Assembly: GCA_947311495.1 (NCBI GenBank)
Contig: CAMZLG010000129.1
Span: forward strand, 1 to 33,933
DNA length: 33,933 nucleotides
Reading direction: 5' to 3'
Source of the DNA: an uncultured Zetaproteobacteria bacterium
GTDB taxonomy: Bacteria; Pseudomonadota; Zetaproteobacteria; Mariprofundales; Mariprofundaceae
Shown here: piece by piece, positions 15,565-24,144 of the stretch
How the letters are laid out: each line of letters begins with the position of its first letter
Position numbering within the stretch: position 1 is the stretch's first letter
Program-made: the position numbers and the translations under genes
Notes under the pieces: generated by a model
Seen by the model: the letters and a program-made list of their open reading frames with translations, nothing else
What the model was told of the DNA's origin: nothing
The model's database searches: none

Positions 15565-15578
15565 AGGAGAATGGATTG
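15565..15578 (+). promoter_or_regulatory. Ribosome binding site deciding a TTG start for grpE
   Basis: AGGAGA (15565-15570) is followed by ATGGA and then TTG at 15576, the only start giving a full GrpE frame at a proper 5-base spacing. The ATG at 15571 opens the two-codon frame ATG-GAT-TGA, whose stop overlaps the TTG start. Confidence 0.65.
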
Positions 15579-16136
15579 AGTAACAAAGAAAAAGATAGCA
15601 AACAAGATATTGAACACGGTGATGTGGAAGAAAAGGTTGAAGAAACTGTAGTGGATGATGAAGTAGAACAAGATTCTACCGAAATTGATCCGCTTGAAGC
15701 GGCACAAGCAGAAGTTGCAGAATTAAAAGATAAGCTGCTTCGTCAACACGCGGAGACGGAAAACTTGCGTAAACGCACAGAGCGGCAAGTTGCTGATGCG
15801 CATAAATATGCGATTGAAAAGTTTGCGACATCCTTGTTGGATGTTGTGGATAATTTAGAGCGAGCTGTGGAAACTGAAGAAGGTAATGAAAAAGCTGTAC
15901 GTGAAGGTGTAACTTTAACCTTGGACTCATGGCATAAAGTTGCGGAAAAATTTGCATTAGAGCGCATTGATGCTGTGGGACAGAGCTTTGACCCACATTT
16001 TCATGAAGCACTATCCAAAATGCCATCAGAAGATGCTGAAGACACTGTGATTGCACAACATGTGGCAGGTTACACCTTAAATGGACGATTAATCCGTCCT
16101 GCAAAAGTTTTGGTGTCTAGCGGTCCTGCGAAGTAA
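15576..16136 (+). CDS. grpE: Nucleotide exchange factor GrpE
   Basis: This 186-residue co-chaperone stimulates ADP release from DnaK. It has an acidic, disordered N-terminus (residues 1-45, rich in E and D) and a long coiled coil (AAQAEVAELKDKLLRQHAETENLRKRTERQ). The conserved core is 'KFATSLLDVVDNLERAV', 'FDPHFHEALSKMPSEDAEDTVIAQHVAGYTLNGRLIRPAKVLVS'. It starts with TTG, indicated by the ribosome binding site. A TTGAAA near 15515 might belong to a promoter, but no clear -10 or heat-shock element follows. dnaK does not follow here; a DUF523 gene does, 13 bases later. Confidence 0.95.
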   Translation: MSNKEKDSKQDIEHGDVEEKVEETVVDDEVEQDSTEIDPLEAAQAEVAELKDKLLRQHAETENLRKRTERQVADAHKYAIEKFATSLLDVVDNLERAVETEEGNEKAVREGVTLTLDSWHKVAEKFALERIDAVGQSFDPHFHEALSKMPSEDAEDTVIAQHVAGYTLNGRLIRPAKVLVSSGPAK

Positions 16137-16149
16137 TACACCAACAATT

Positions 16150-16599
16150 TTGATTAGCGCCTGCCTCTTGGGTGAGGCGGTGCGTTATGATGGTGGGGAT
16201 TGTTTAAATTACTTGGACAAACAAGGTCTAACATTGATTCGGGCTTGGCAGGAGCAAGGTATCCTGCTGCCGCTTTGCCCAGAAGTTGCAGGTGGTCTGC
16301 CTGTTCCGCGCCCAGCGGCTGAAATTCTAGGTGAAAGGGTAATCACGCAAGCTGGTGTTGATGTAACCTCTGCTTTTGCAGTTGGCGCAAATAAGGCATT
16401 AGATTTGTGTCGCCTACATCGAATTCAGTATGCAATCTTAAAGCAGGGAAGCCCTTCATGTGGCAATACATTGGTGAATGATGGTTCATTTCAAAAGGTT
16501 AAGGTTCAAGGTTCTGGTATCACGGCAAGTTTTTTGAAACAGCACGGTATTCAAATATTTAATGAATCAGAACTGCACGCTTTAGCAGTGCTACTTTAG
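16150..16599 (+). CDS. DUF523 family protein
   Basis: This protein of about 149 residues matches DUF523: 'ISACLLGEAVRYDGGDC' at the start, 'LPLCPEVAGGLPVPRPAAEI' near 40-60 and 'AILKQGSPSCGN' near 94-105. Conserved cysteines at about 5, 43 and 103 may bind metal. The biochemical role of the family is not established. The start is uncertain: TTG at 16150, or ATT at 16147, and neither has a good ribosome binding site. In related proteins one or two residues precede 'ISACLLG', so the end is probably right to within a few codons. It follows grpE closely. Confidence 0.82.
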   Translation: MISACLLGEAVRYDGGDCLNYLDKQGLTLIRAWQEQGILLPLCPEVAGGLPVPRPAAEILGERVITQAGVDVTSAFAVGANKALDLCRLHRIQYAILKQGSPSCGNTLVNDGSFQKVKVQGSGITASFLKQHGIQIFNESELHALAVLL

Positions 16600-16651
16600 A
16601 TTGTGCGTTTTGCCACTTGCGAGTGTGCATAACATACATAGGTTACGTTTC

Positions 16652-17632
16652 ATGAAACATTTCCTATTTGTAGTTACAAGTTTATTTGCTTTGTCTGGGC
16701 TGGCTTCTGCAGAGCAATTTTCACGTGATGATTTGATTGCGCATATTTTGAAAGAAACAGATTTACCCAAGGCATATGTGCAAGATAATATCCAGTCTGC
16801 CAAATTTGATGCAGACTTGATTCGTAAGATGAATACACCTTATGAGGCACGCCCATATAAGGAATATCGCCCATTATTTATCAACGATAGGCTGAAGAAA
16901 AAATCAGAAGCATTCCTAGAAAAACATGCGGGAATATTTAAACAAGCCCAAGCCAAATATGGTGTGGCACCTGAAATGATTACTGCGATTTTGGGTATTG
17001 AAACCCGTTTTGGAGAAAATTGGGGCAGAGATAAAGTATTGGATGCTTTGGTGACGTTGGCAACAGGTTATGAGCGCAGGGCGAAGTTTTTTCGTAAAGA
17101 GCTTCAGGCTTTTCTAGTGTTGTGTAAAGAAGAAGGATTAAACCCTGCTGATATAGAAGGTTCTTATGCAGGCGCATTTGGTGTAACCCAACTGATGCCA
17201 ACATCTTTTTTAGAATATGCAGTTGATGGTAACAACGATGGCAAGCGCGATGTTTGGCATACACCCGAGGATATTATTTTTAGTGTGGCATATTACTTTA
17301 GCCGTTATCACTGGGATGATAACAAGATGGTGGCACATGTTTTTTCTAATCTGCCTAAACATAAGCTTATCACCCGTGCACTTAAAGATGAAACGAGGAA
17401 ATATCGCAAGTTATCTGAATTTGAAAAAGTTGGTTTGAACAAACCTAAAGGTTGGTCTTCGGATGAAGAGGTGGCTTTGATTTCACGCGAAACAGCAAAA
17501 GGCAAAGCGTATTTCTTGGTGAATCGTAATTTTCATGCCATCACCCGCTGGAACCGTTCTTGGAATTATTCATTGGCAGCCACTGAGCTTGCTTATATGT
17601 TGGGAAATGAAAAGTGTGACATAGGCAGGTAA
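16652..17632 (+). CDS. mltB: Membrane-bound lytic murein transglycosylase B family
   Basis: This 326-residue periplasmic enzyme cuts the MurNAc-GlcNAc bond of peptidoglycan, leaving 1,6-anhydro ends. It has a signal peptide (MKHFLFVVTSLFALSGLASA, cleavage near 20) without a lipobox cysteine, so it is probably soluble rather than lipid-anchored. The catalytic glutamate is E117 in AILGIETRFGENWG, followed by 'AGAFGVTQLMPTSFLEYAVDGNNDGKRD', the family's substrate-groove segment. I chose ATG 16652 because the signal peptide begins there; an upstream in-frame start at 16601 would give a poor N-terminus. It lies one base before rlpA, the usual partner. Confidence 0.93.
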   Translation: MKHFLFVVTSLFALSGLASAEQFSRDDLIAHILKETDLPKAYVQDNIQSAKFDADLIRKMNTPYEARPYKEYRPLFINDRLKKKSEAFLEKHAGIFKQAQAKYGVAPEMITAILGIETRFGENWGRDKVLDALVTLATGYERRAKFFRKELQAFLVLCKEEGLNPADIEGSYAGAFGVTQLMPTSFLEYAVDGNNDGKRDVWHTPEDIIFSVAYYFSRYHWDDNKMVAHVFSNLPKHKLITRALKDETRKYRKLSEFEKVGLNKPKGWSSDEEVALISRETAKGKAYFLVNRNFHAITRWNRSWNYSLAATELAYMLGNEKCDIGR

Positions 17633-17633
17633 T

Positions 17634-18491
17634 ATGCGCCTGTTTTTTGTTTGTTTCATCAGTCTTATATTGATTTCTGGTTGTGCACCCACGCGCTACC
17701 CACCAGGCTATCATGGTCAATCCCAACCGAGTACACCAATATCACCGCATTTGGCTGAAGGCGGAAAAGTTAAACGTGGCAACCCGTATCAAATTGATGG
17801 TTTATGGTATTATCCACTGGCGACAGGTGAAGCTTATGATGAAGTTGGTATTGCTTCATGGTATGGAGAAAAATTTCATGGTTTAACCACTGCTAATGGT
17901 GAGAAGTATAATATGTATGCGATGACAGCAGCGCATACCACACTTCCCATGCCATCAATTGTACGCGTCACCAACCTTGAGAATGGAAAATCCATTGAAG
18001 TGCGGGTGAATGATAGAGGCCCTTTTGTGAAAAGCCGTTTGATTGATTTATCATATGCTGCAGCAAAAGCGTTGGGGTATGATAGGCAGGGTACAACCAA
18101 AGTGCGTGTGCAAACGTTGTATAGTGCGGATGTAAGCCATGAAAAAGTGAATATACTTCGCCCCGAAGCTGCGCCTATTTTAGTTTCACCACTTGCGAAT
18201 AAATCACCCACGCCTGTGACAAAACCTATTGAACAAGCTGAGCCGCAAGCTGGATTATTGGCTTATGTTCAAGTGGGTGCATTTGCGACAGAAGCGCGTG
18301 CACATCAAATTGTGGAAGGATTGAAGGGGAAAGCTGAACATGCTTCTGCCCAAGTGATTCCTCAGAAAACTGCAACGGGGCAAGTCTATCGAGTGCGCCT
18401 TGGTCCCTTTGATTTGGATGCAGATGCCAATCAAACCTTACAAAGTGTGCAGGCTTCAGGTTATCCTGCAGCCATGGTCATCCATGATTGA
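17634..18491 (+). CDS. rlpA: Septal ring lytic transglycosylase RlpA (lipoprotein)
   Basis: This 285-residue lipoprotein has lipidated C17 (LISGC), a double-psi beta-barrel domain at about 72-160 and a C-terminal SPOR domain at about 210-285 (AYVQVGAFATEARAHQIVEGL). The barrel keeps the histidine of 'YGEKFHGLTTANGE' and the aspartate of 'VNDRGPF', the residues needed for transglycosylase activity in Pseudomonas RlpA. SPOR domains bind denuded glycan at the division septum, so it probably acts in daughter-cell separation. It is one base after mltB and overlaps the next gene by 8 bases. Confidence 0.95.
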   Translation: MRLFFVCFISLILISGCAPTRYPPGYHGQSQPSTPISPHLAEGGKVKRGNPYQIDGLWYYPLATGEAYDEVGIASWYGEKFHGLTTANGEKYNMYAMTAAHTTLPMPSIVRVTNLENGKSIEVRVNDRGPFVKSRLIDLSYAAAKALGYDRQGTTKVRVQTLYSADVSHEKVNILRPEAAPILVSPLANKSPTPVTKPIEQAEPQAGLLAYVQVGAFATEARAHQIVEGLKGKAEHASAQVIPQKTATGQVYRVRLGPFDLDADANQTLQSVQASGYPAAMVIHD

Positions 18492-19020
18492 GAACCAACA
18501 GAAAATCATCACTGCATTTGGCTCTTCGCGTATTACACCCGATGATGCACGATTTGAAGATGTTGAAGCACTATCCAAGAAGCTTGCATTGGCGGGCTGG
18601 CATGGGCTAGTGGGCGGACATCAAGGCATGATGGCTGCATTTTCACAAGGTATTCGTTCTGGCGGCAAAGATGTTACTGGCATTACCTTAGAAGTGTTTC
18701 CTACGCCGCCCAACAACACCTTAAGCGAAGAAAAACGCGCCTCAGACTTTTTTGAGCGCATGCAAATGCTAATTGAACAAGCCGATGCTTATATCGTTTT
18801 ACCAGGTGGATTAGGCACATTGGCAGAGTTTGCGATGACATGGGACTTGCTTGCCATTCGTGTGTTGGAGTCTCGCCCGTTGATTGTGTATGGCGATATG
18901 TGGCAACCCTTGGTGGATATGATGCGCCAGCAATTGGTGATGAGCGTCGATCATAGTTTTGAAAGCATTGTATTTTGTGAAACCCATGCGCAAGTGTTAA
19001 AAGCATTGGAAGATATATAA
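18484..19020 (+). CDS. LOG family protein (TIGR00730-like)
   Basis: This 178-residue Rossmann-fold protein carries the LOG motif PGGLGTLAE at about 107-115 and the earlier glycine pattern 'LVGGHQGMMAAF'. LOG ('lonely guy') proteins hydrolyse nucleoside 5'-monophosphates to release the base and ribose 5-phosphate; related bacterial proteins include PpnN-type nucleosidases. The true substrate here is not known. The start at 18484 overlaps the end of rlpA by 8 bases. It is unusual in this place: rlpA is normally followed by dacA. Confidence 0.87.
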   Translation: MIENQQKIITAFGSSRITPDDARFEDVEALSKKLALAGWHGLVGGHQGMMAAFSQGIRSGGKDVTGITLEVFPTPPNNTLSEEKRASDFFERMQMLIEQADAYIVLPGGLGTLAEFAMTWDLLAIRVLESRPLIVYGDMWQPLVDMMRQQLVMSVDHSFESIVFCETHAQVLKALEDI

Positions 19021-19022
19021 AC

Positions 19023-19895
19023 ATGGCATTTGAAGATATTAAATTAACCATACCTTTGGAAGAAGGCGGGCAACGCTTGGATTCAGCCTTGGCTGCTATT
19101 TCCACTTATTCAAGGCGGCGTTTGCAACGCGCCATTGATGAGGGCGGTGTATATCTGAATAAAAAGCGTTGCCGTAAAGCAGGGCGTATTATTCAAGGTG
19201 GCGAGAAAGTACGCATTGTGATGTTGGATGATGAAAAGCTTGTGCGCTTTTCTGAGTCGCAGATAGTTTGGCGGGAGCAATCATGGGTGCTGGTGCATAA
19301 AAAAACAGGGCAATATGCCCAAGAAGCATTGCATAGAAGCAAAGGCACACTGCCCTACGAAATTGCAATGGCATTGAAGCTTACACCTGTGCAAAACAAA
19401 CATTTAAGACCTGTTCACCGATTGGATAAAGGTACATCGGGATTGATGATGTTTTCTTATGAACCTAAGGCATTGCAACATTTGCAACACCATTGGCAAA
19501 AGGCAGTGGATAAAGAATATATGGCGGTTGTCTCGCCTGCGCCAAGTTGGGATTCACAGTTGATTGAGTCCTCAATTTCAGCCAAAGCAGACAGAATGGG
19601 GCGTTATCATGTGGATACGAAAGGCAGAGCCTGTAAGACAGATGCTTATGTGATAGAGCGGCGGGATAACAAGGCTTTATTGCGGCTTGTTCCGCATACT
19701 GGGCGAACCCATCAATTGCGTGTACATTTGGCATCGTTGAGCTGCCCTATTGTTGGTGATACACGTTACGGCGGCAGCAAACATAAACGTATGATGCTGC
19801 ATGCTAAAACATTAAACATTAAAGGTTTTGCAATGCGCTCACGAGAAACGGAACTGACGTGGAGCGTTGAACCCGAAGGAGATTGGGAATGGTAA
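19023..19895 (+). CDS. RluA-family pseudouridine synthase with S4 domain
   Basis: This 290-residue protein begins with an S4 RNA-binding domain (about 16-70, 'QRLDSALAAISTYSRRRLQRAIDEGGVYLNKK'), followed by a pseudouridine synthase domain. That domain has the RluA motif HRLDKGTSG and catalytic D135, and later 'VPHTGRTHQLRVHLASLSCPIVGDTRYGG'. It isomerises uridine to pseudouridine in rRNA or tRNA. Which RluA subfamily (RluA, RluC, RluD, TruC) cannot be settled by eye. It starts 3 bases after the LOG gene and overlaps dacA by 7 bases, a tight operon position unrelated to cell-wall function. Confidence 0.93.
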   Translation: MAFEDIKLTIPLEEGGQRLDSALAAISTYSRRRLQRAIDEGGVYLNKKRCRKAGRIIQGGEKVRIVMLDDEKLVRFSESQIVWREQSWVLVHKKTGQYAQEALHRSKGTLPYEIAMALKLTPVQNKHLRPVHRLDKGTSGLMMFSYEPKALQHLQHHWQKAVDKEYMAVVSPAPSWDSQLIESSISAKADRMGRYHVDTKGRACKTDAYVIERRDNKALLRLVPHTGRTHQLRVHLASLSCPIVGDTRYGGSKHKRMMLHAKTLNIKGFAMRSRETELTWSVEPEGDWEW

Positions 19896-21052
19896 AAAGT
19901 TTGATTTCGAGTGTGATATTGGGCTTGTGTTTGCTGGTGCAGCATAGTCTTGCCTTGGCAGCGCCTGCAAGCTGGCCTATGGAGCCGAATGTAAAAGCCA
20001 AATCATGGGTATTGCTTGACGCGCGCTCTGGTCAAATCCTTGCCAAACATGAAGAAAATTTACGTTTGCCTCCTGCAAGTATGACCAAAATGATGACCTT
20101 ATACCTTTCTTTTGAAGCTGCTAAACGCGGCACATTGGATTTGGATGAGCGGGTGAATGTAAGTAAAAAAGCATGGAAGATTGGTGGTAGTACGATGTTT
20201 CTAGAGCCGCGTATGCACCCCACAGTGCGTGAAGTGTTACATGGTATTGCAACCTTATCTGGTAATGATGCATCTATTGTGATGGCAGAGCATTTGGCAG
20301 GCTCAACCGATGAATTTGTACGCTTGATGAACAATAAAGCGGCTGAACTTGGTATGCAAAATTCACATTTTATGAATCCCACAGGTTTCCCTGAAGATAA
20401 TCATTTCAGCACAGCCATGGATATGGCGAAGCTTGGAGTTGCGCTTTGGCGTGATTTCCCTGATTTCTTTGATATTTTTGGCGAAAAAAGTTACACCTTT
20501 GATAGCAGGAAACAATGGAACCGCAATAAATTATTGTGGTCATTACCTGAAGCGAAAGGCATGAAAACAGGGCATACCGAAGAAGCAGGTTATTGTTTAA
20601 CAGGCGCTGCGGAGAAAGGAAATATGCGTTTAGTGTCTTCATTGTTTGGTGCTGAATCGGATAAATTAAGGCAAGAGCAATCCAAAGTGTTGCTGAAATA
20701 TGGTATGCGCCAGTTTGTTACGGTTCGCCCCAAAGAACGTGATATTAAACGTAAAATTGAAGTGTTTGAGGGTAAAATCGATGTTGTTTGGTTAAAACCA
20801 GCCAAACAAATTTGGATTACAGTGCCCAAAGGAAGCGAAAGAGATTTAGAATTTAAGTTGAGTTACACATCGCCGCAATTGGCACCGATTTCGAAACATC
20901 AAAAGCTTGGCTCAATTCAAGCGGTATTGCATACCAATAAAGAAGATTTGGTATTGCAAGAGGTGCCTATGTTGGCACAAGGGGCTGTGGAGCGGGCTTC
21001 ATGGTTTGGTCGCAAAGCGGATGCTTTGAAGCTTTGGTGGAGAGACCAATAA
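19889..21052 (+). CDS. dacA: D-alanyl-D-alanine carboxypeptidase (PBP5/6 type)
   Basis: This 387-residue periplasmic penicillin-binding protein removes the terminal D-alanine of peptidoglycan pentapeptides. All serine-carboxypeptidase motifs are present: S64-M-T-K67, S124-G-N126 and K226-T-G228. A signal peptide covers residues 1-25 (cleavage near ALA-AP). The C-terminus 'ASWFGRKADALKLWWRDQ' resembles the amphipathic helix that tethers PBP5 to the inner membrane. The ATG at 19889 is chosen for AAGGAG 7 bases upstream. The gene overlaps rluA-like by 7 bases, and its stop overlaps the dat start (TAATG). Confidence 0.95.
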   Translation: MVKSLISSVILGLCLLVQHSLALAAPASWPMEPNVKAKSWVLLDARSGQILAKHEENLRLPPASMTKMMTLYLSFEAAKRGTLDLDERVNVSKKAWKIGGSTMFLEPRMHPTVREVLHGIATLSGNDASIVMAEHLAGSTDEFVRLMNNKAAELGMQNSHFMNPTGFPEDNHFSTAMDMAKLGVALWRDFPDFFDIFGEKSYTFDSRKQWNRNKLLWSLPEAKGMKTGHTEEAGYCLTGAAEKGNMRLVSSLFGAESDKLRQEQSKVLLKYGMRQFVTVRPKERDIKRKIEVFEGKIDVVWLKPAKQIWITVPKGSERDLEFKLSYTSPQLAPISKHQKLGSIQAVLHTNKEDLVLQEVPMLAQGAVERASWFGRKADALKLWWRDQ

Positions 21053-21918
21053 TGACCAAGCCTTTGATGGCTTATGTGAACAACGGCTTTGTGCCTTTGG
21101 ATGAAGCTTATGTGCATATTGAAGACCGAGGGTTTCAGTTTGCCGATGGTGTGTATGAAGTGGTGGCATGTTTTGGCGGGGCATACCTTGATTTAGAGCC
21201 GCATTTGCAGCGTTTGCAGCGCTCATGTGAAGCCATTGCTATTGATTTGCCTAAACCTTTGGATGAGCTGCAAGCTTTGGTGCAGCAAGCGTATGCGAAG
21301 AATCCCTTTGATGATGCCATGGTGTATATTCAAGTGACACGTGGCGTTGCGCCGCGTTCACATATCGTGAAGCAGAAGTTAACACCAACATTGGTGATTA
21401 CCGTGCGCGAATTACCAAAACCAAGCGATGAAAAGCTTCAAACAGGCTCAACAGGTATCACACTATCTGATATTCGTTGGAAACACTGTGAGATTAAATC
21501 CATTGCTTTGCTTGCCAGTGTGATGGGTAAACAAGAAGCAGAGAAACAGGGTGTGGATGAAACCTTTTGGTTAGATGAGCAGAATCATGTGTTGGAAGGC
21601 TGTGCGACCAATATCTTTGCTGTGATTGATGGTAAGTTGGTTACGCATCCGCTTGACCATCAGGTGCTTGGCGGGATTACGCGAGATATGGTGCTTGCGG
21701 CTGCAAGGTCTGTAAACATTGAAATTCAAGAGCGAGAATGGTCATTGGATGAAGTTGGTTTAACAGAATGTATGATGAGCAGCACAACCAATGCTGTGTT
21801 GCCTGTGTGTTATATCAACCAACAGCCTATTGGCAATGGTAAACCGGGCGCAGTCAGTCAGAAGTTGCGAAACATACTGCTGCAACAACTAGAGGATTTA
21901 CGCCAATCATGCGCATAA
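21052..21918 (+). CDS. dat: D-amino-acid transaminase (D-alanine aminotransferase)
   Basis: This 288-residue fold-type IV PLP enzyme interconverts D-alanine plus 2-oxoglutarate with pyruvate plus D-glutamate. Family marks are 'EDRGFQFADGVYEVVACF' near 24-41, 'YIQVTRGVAPRSH' near 92-104, the Schiff-base lysine K149 in CEIKSIALL, and 'ETFWLDEQNHVLEGCATNIF'. Branched-chain aminotransferases share the fold, but 'RGVAPRSH' favours the D-amino-acid branch. GGAG lies 9 bases before the ATG. Placed behind dacA, it may use D-alanine released from the wall or supply D-glutamate. It overlaps gph by 10 bases. Confidence 0.9.
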   Translation: MTKPLMAYVNNGFVPLDEAYVHIEDRGFQFADGVYEVVACFGGAYLDLEPHLQRLQRSCEAIAIDLPKPLDELQALVQQAYAKNPFDDAMVYIQVTRGVAPRSHIVKQKLTPTLVITVRELPKPSDEKLQTGSTGITLSDIRWKHCEIKSIALLASVMGKQEAEKQGVDETFWLDEQNHVLEGCATNIFAVIDGKLVTHPLDHQVLGGITRDMVLAAARSVNIEIQEREWSLDEVGLTECMMSSTTNAVLPVCYINQQPIGNGKPGAVSQKLRNILLQQLEDLRQSCA

Positions 21919-22547
21919 AAGATTTCGATGGCATATTGTTGGACTTGGATGGCACATTAATTGATGCATTTGAGCCTATTGTGGGGGCTATGCAGCAAAC
22001 ATTGGCTGAGTTTGGGTTACCTGCCATGAGCGAGCAAGATATTCGGCGGCACACAGGGCGCGGTGATTGCTCAATGACAGCGCTGTTTGGCGAGCAAAAA
22101 GAAGAAGCTACTCAACGTTTTATTGCGATTCATGATTTGACTTATTTGGATAATATTCAGGTGATGCCTGGTGCTGAAACCTTATTGAATTTTTTGCAGA
22201 CTGAGCAAATCCCCACAGCGGTTGTCACAAGCAAAGGGCAACACAGAGCTGAATCGCAATTGGATGTTTTGGGTTGGTCATCATATTTTAAAGCTGTGGT
22301 TGGAAAGCAGGATGGCCGGGCAAGTAAACCTGACCCAGAACCTTTGTTGATTGCATGTGCTGCACTGGATATTGATGCAGAGAAAGCGGTGATGGTTGGT
22401 GATGGTGAAGCAGATATGAAAGCAGCATCACGGGCGGGTTGCTTTGGTCTAGGTTTAACCCACTCTTTCTCCAAAGAAGAACTTAAAGATAGTGGTGCAA
22501 ACATTTGTTTTCATTCATTAAATGAGGTTTGCAAATGGTTAAAGTAG
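21909..22547 (+). CDS. gph: HAD-superfamily phosphatase, phosphoglycolate-phosphatase-like
   Basis: This 212-residue HAD hydrolase has the nucleophile motif D12-L-D14-G-T, motif II 'TAVVTSK', the motif III lysine in 'DGRASKPDPEPLL', and motif IV 'VMVGDGEADMKAASRAG'. The cap and overall length fit phosphoglycolate phosphatase Gph or pyrophosphatase PpaX types. Gph salvages 2-phosphoglycolate from RuBisCO oxygenation or DNA repair. The exact substrate is inferred. It overlaps dat upstream by 10 bases and hslO downstream by 13 bases, so it is translated within the operon. Confidence 0.8.
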   Translation: MRIKDFDGILLDLDGTLIDAFEPIVGAMQQTLAEFGLPAMSEQDIRRHTGRGDCSMTALFGEQKEEATQRFIAIHDLTYLDNIQVMPGAETLLNFLQTEQIPTAVVTSKGQHRAESQLDVLGWSSYFKAVVGKQDGRASKPDPEPLLIACAALDIDAEKAVMVGDGEADMKAASRAGCFGLGLTHSFSKEELKDSGANICFHSLNEVCKWLK

Positions 22548-23359
22548 CAGGTGAACTTGTTCGGTTCTTATTGCCAGATGTGAAGGTGCGTGGTGCCATC
22601 ATTCGAGGTTCAAATATCATTCAAGAAGCGGAATCTATCCATGGTTTAGAAGGTGTGCCTGCTAAGTTGTTTGGGCATACACTTTTGTCATCCATCATGT
22701 TGCTAAGCATCAGTAAAGGCGGGGTTCGTCAAGTCTTGCAATTGGATGCTAAAGATGAATCTGCACCGATTCAGCGTATGCAAGCAGAGTGCCGAGCAGG
22801 TGAAGTGCGTGGTTATGTGCAATGGCATGAACAAACGAGTCAATGCGTCGAAGCGGATGGTATTTCAGCTTGGATGGGTAAAGCCATGCTGTTGTCCACG
22901 GTAAGAGACTTGGGCATTGGGCAACCCTATGTATCCACCATTCAGCACGATTCAGATTGGTTGGCGGAACATATTTTGCATTATCTAACGCAATCGGTTC
23001 AGGTGGAAGCAGACATGGTATTGCATGGTGATGTGGCGCTGATGATTGAGGCGATGCCAGGTTGCGATGATAACGATTGGTTTAAGGCTGTGGAAAGTAT
23101 GGCAAAAATTCCAAACCAATGTTTTGAAGATGAAACGGTGGATGAAATACTGAAACATTTCTCAAGTTTAGGATGTCAAATTGTTGGGCGTGATGAATAT
23201 GTTTACCGTTGTTCATGTTCTGCGGAGAGCATGAAACAAGTGTTGGACAACATGGCGAGCGAGACATTGGAAGAACTTGCGGATGAGCAGGGCGATGTCA
23301 CGCTTTCATGCCAATATTGCAAGCGAAGCCTGCAAGTGAATGTGAATGGAGCGAAATAA
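22535..23359 (+). CDS. hslO: Redox-regulated chaperone Hsp33
   Basis: This 274-residue holdase has the C-terminal zinc switch with C226-x-C228 and C259-x2-C262, which form disulfides and release zinc under oxidative stress to activate chaperone function. The N-terminal domain shows 'VRGAIIRGSNIIQEA' and 'LLLSISKGGVRQVLQL'-like core segments (the second near 56-70). The ATG at 22535 has GAGG 7 bases upstream; an in-frame TTG at 22529 is less likely. Its position in an operon with wall enzymes, gph and trmB is probably convenience rather than pathway. Confidence 0.93.
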   Translation: MVKVAGELVRFLLPDVKVRGAIIRGSNIIQEAESIHGLEGVPAKLFGHTLLSSIMLLSISKGGVRQVLQLDAKDESAPIQRMQAECRAGEVRGYVQWHEQTSQCVEADGISAWMGKAMLLSTVRDLGIGQPYVSTIQHDSDWLAEHILHYLTQSVQVEADMVLHGDVALMIEAMPGCDDNDWFKAVESMAKIPNQCFEDETVDEILKHFSSLGCQIVGRDEYVYRCSCSAESMKQVLDNMASETLEELADEQGDVTLSCQYCKRSLQVNVNGAK

Positions 23360-23361
23360 AT

Positions 23362-24063
23362 ATGCGGTTAAGTGCTGAATTTAGAGAACAATTTATTCAA
23401 CATGAAATGCGAACCCACGGGCGTAAAAATGGTTTTGTCACCACAGGGCAAGAAGCGAGGCTTCTCAAATGGTTGCCCAAAATTGGTTTGCCTAAAGATA
23501 AAACCTTAAACATGGCAAATATCCCTAAAAATAGTCCCATTGTTTTAGAAATAGGTTTTGGTAATGGTGACTTTTTGGTGCATTTGGCTGCAAAACATCC
23601 AGATTGGACGTTGGTAGGTGTTGAGATTTATTTGCCAGGTGTGGCGAAAGCTGTGGGGCGGTTAGAAGATGCGGGTTTTATTGAGCGCACGCGTATCACG
23701 CAATTACCAGCGCAGTATGTTTTGGAGCATCAAGTGGAAGAAGGGCAGTTGGATGGCATATTTATCAACCATCCTGACCCTTGGCCTAAAGTTAGACATC
23801 ATAAACGAAGAATCATCCAAAAAGATTTTGCGCTGTTACTTGTATCACGTTTAAAGCAGGGTGGGTTTATTAAACTTGCCAGTGATATTCCTGAGTTGGC
23901 AGAGTGGATGGCAGATATTTTGGACAATACAAAGGGTTTGACCAATGTTGCGGGTGAGGCAAGGTATATCGAACGGGATGAAGATAGGGTTTTTACCAAG
24001 TTTGAACAACGTGGGATAAAGGCGGGTAGGCAGAGTCAATTTTTACACTACATTAAAGATTGA
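23362..24063 (+). CDS. trmB: tRNA (guanine-N7-)-methyltransferase
   Basis: This 233-residue SAM-dependent enzyme makes m7G at position 46 of tRNA variable loops. It shows the SAM motif 'VLEIGFGNGDFLVHLA' near 60-75, 'GVEIYLPGV', and the family-defining 'FINHPDPWPKVRHHKRRIIQ', ending with 'TKFEQRGIKAGRQ'. The start at 23362 has GGAG 10 bases upstream and lies 2 bases after the hslO stop. The pilT promoter region follows. Standard length. Confidence 0.96.
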   Translation: MRLSAEFREQFIQHEMRTHGRKNGFVTTGQEARLLKWLPKIGLPKDKTLNMANIPKNSPIVLEIGFGNGDFLVHLAAKHPDWTLVGVEIYLPGVAKAVGRLEDAGFIERTRITQLPAQYVLEHQVEEGQLDGIFINHPDPWPKVRHHKRRIIQKDFALLLVSRLKQGGFIKLASDIPELAEWMADILDNTKGLTNVAGEARYIERDEDRVFTKFEQRGIKAGRQSQFLHYIKD

Positions 24064-24079
24064 TTGTCATGAACGTTGC

Positions 24080-24108
24080 TTGCGAGCCAAGGGAATTCGT
24101 TCTACACT
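24080..24108 (+). promoter_or_regulatory. Possible promoter for the pilT cluster
   Basis: TTGCGA (24080-24085) and TACACT (24103-24108) are 17 bases apart in the 81-base gap between trmB and pilT; each matches the sigma-70 consensus in four of six positions. It would give a leader of about 30 bases. It is the first gap of any size after hslO, so a separate pilus transcript is plausible. Confidence 0.35.
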
Positions 24109-24144
24109 GGGCATAGGGATTTTAGTTAAGCAAAGGGAGTTGTG

